Origin: Pseudoalteromonas galatheae
Lineage (GTDB): Bacteria; Pseudomonadota; Gammaproteobacteria; Enterobacterales; Alteromonadaceae
Direction: 5' to 3'
NCBI RefSeq assembly: GCF_005886105.2
Contig: NZ_PNCO02000001.1
Location: forward strand, 1,051,001 to 1,115,000
Length of the DNA stretch: 64,000 nucleotides
How positions within the stretch are numbered: position 1 is the first letter of the stretch; each line of letters begins with the position of its first letter. Below are positions 63,589 to 64,000 of this stretch, piece by piece. Position numbers and translations under genes: made by a program. Below the pieces are notes generated by a model. That model saw only the letters and a list, made by a program, of their open reading frames with translations. It was not told the DNA's origin and made no database searches.

Positions 63589-64000
63589 ATGAGTAAGCAT
63601 TTATTTGCAAATGAAAAGGTGATGAAGCAGTATCTTGGCGCCCTGTTACAAGAGGAACCAGAGATTGAACAATGCGAATTATCGCCGGTTGCAAAGCTGC
63701 TTGAGCAAGTAAAAGAGCCAGAACCAGAGCTAGAAACGACAGAACCCCCAGCTGTGGTGGCAATCGAGCCTCAGGAACAGGTAAGTGATGTTATTGAAGA
63801 ACAATCGAGTAAATTAGCTCAAGATCTTGAAGTCACTGAAAATACATCTATTATCAAAGAACAGGCAACGATAGAATCCGTCTCGGCAAGGGATGCCTAT
63901 CAAGAAGGTGAATTCCAAGCATTGTTTTTTGAAGTGGCAGGCTTGACACTGGCGGTTCCGCTGAAATCACTTGGGGGAATACACCAACTGGGCGAAGTCA
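63589..64000 (+). CDS. parP: CheW-domain protein ParP (3' end cut by window)
   Basis: Open to the window edge, 137 residues visible. The N-terminal part is acidic and rich in Glu, Pro and Gln (LLEQVKEPEPELETTEPPAV). From about residue 108 a CheW-like domain begins: FQALFFEVAGLTLAVPLKSL. A ParP has this layout (acidic N-terminus and a C-terminal CheW-like array-integration domain) and follows parC in Vibrio. The C-terminal part lies outside the window, so this is a partial call; a simple CheW with an extended N-terminus is the alternative. Confidence 0.82.
   Translation, partial: MSKHLFANEKVMKQYLGALLQEEPEIEQCELSPVAKLLEQVKEPEPELETTEPPAVVAIEPQEQVSDVIEEQSSKLAQDLEVTENTSIIKEQATIESVSARDAYQEGEFQALFFEVAGLTLAVPLKSLGGIHQLGEV

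Overview
This window is one continuous polar-flagellum and chemotaxis locus from a marine gammaproteobacterium. The best guess is Pseudoalteromonas or a close relative in the Alteromonadales. The guess rests on gene order, the FlrA/FlrB/FlrC sigma-54 hierarchy, the Vibrio/Shewanella-like run flhA-flhF-flhG-fliA-cheY-cheZ-cheA-cheB-parC-parP, and moderately AT-rich coding. I have no alignment to prove the genus.

Layout. (1) 1-9934: end of flgD, then flgE, flgF, flgG, flgH, flgI, flgJ, flgK, flgL (hook, rod, P/L rings, junction proteins). (2) 9935-16663: three near-identical flagellin genes, then flaG, fliD (cap), fliS (flagellin chaperone) and a small FliT-like gene. (3) 16668-32969: a flagellin glycosylation island. 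On the + strand it holds a Maf-type transferase, a GSA-type aminotransferase, a GNAT, a cytidylyltransferase, a pseudaminic acid synthase-like gene, a free-standing acyl carrier protein, a PseG fused to a second domain, an acyl-adenylating ligase, and a three-part protein (GT2 + radical SAM + Rossmann-like). Convergent to these, on the - strand, is pseB-pseC-aldo/keto reductase-Gfo/Idh oxidoreductase. (4) 33193-38946: a short divergent flagellin, the master regulator flrA, an unrelated DNA repair gene (tag), and the flrB-flrC two-component pair. (5) 39204-52729: fliE to fliR, then flhB (MS ring, switch, export apparatus). (6) 52813-64000: flhA, flhF, flhG, fliA, cheYZAB, parC and the start of parP, cut by the window end.

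How it works together. Good -24/-12 (sigma-54) sites precede flgF, flgJ, flrB, fliE, fliK and flhA, and one lies on the - strand before pseB. Good FliA (sigma-28) sites precede flagellin 1 and flagellin 3, and a perfect one sits inside the glycosylation operon before the cytidylyltransferase. This fits FlrA plus sigma-54 switching on early structural genes and flrBC/fliA, followed by FlrC- and FliA-dependent late genes. FlhF and FlhG set polar placement and number of flagella; ParC and ParP place the chemotaxis arrays at the pole. The sugar pathway (PseB, PseC, acyltransferase, PseG, PseI, CMP-transferase) would make a pseudaminic-acid-like sugar that Maf puts on flagellin.

Most unusual: the glycosylation island. 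Its ACP, acyl ligase, GNAT-like domains and GT2-radical SAM fusion suggest a non-standard N-acyl or otherwise modified nonulosonic acid. Other points of interest are a 15-nt perfect complementarity between the 5' leader and 3' UTR of flagellin 1, signs of gene conversion between flagellins 1 and 3, and three copies of an acidic motif in the CheA linker. I saw no tRNA, rRNA, CRISPR array, insertion sequence or prophage.
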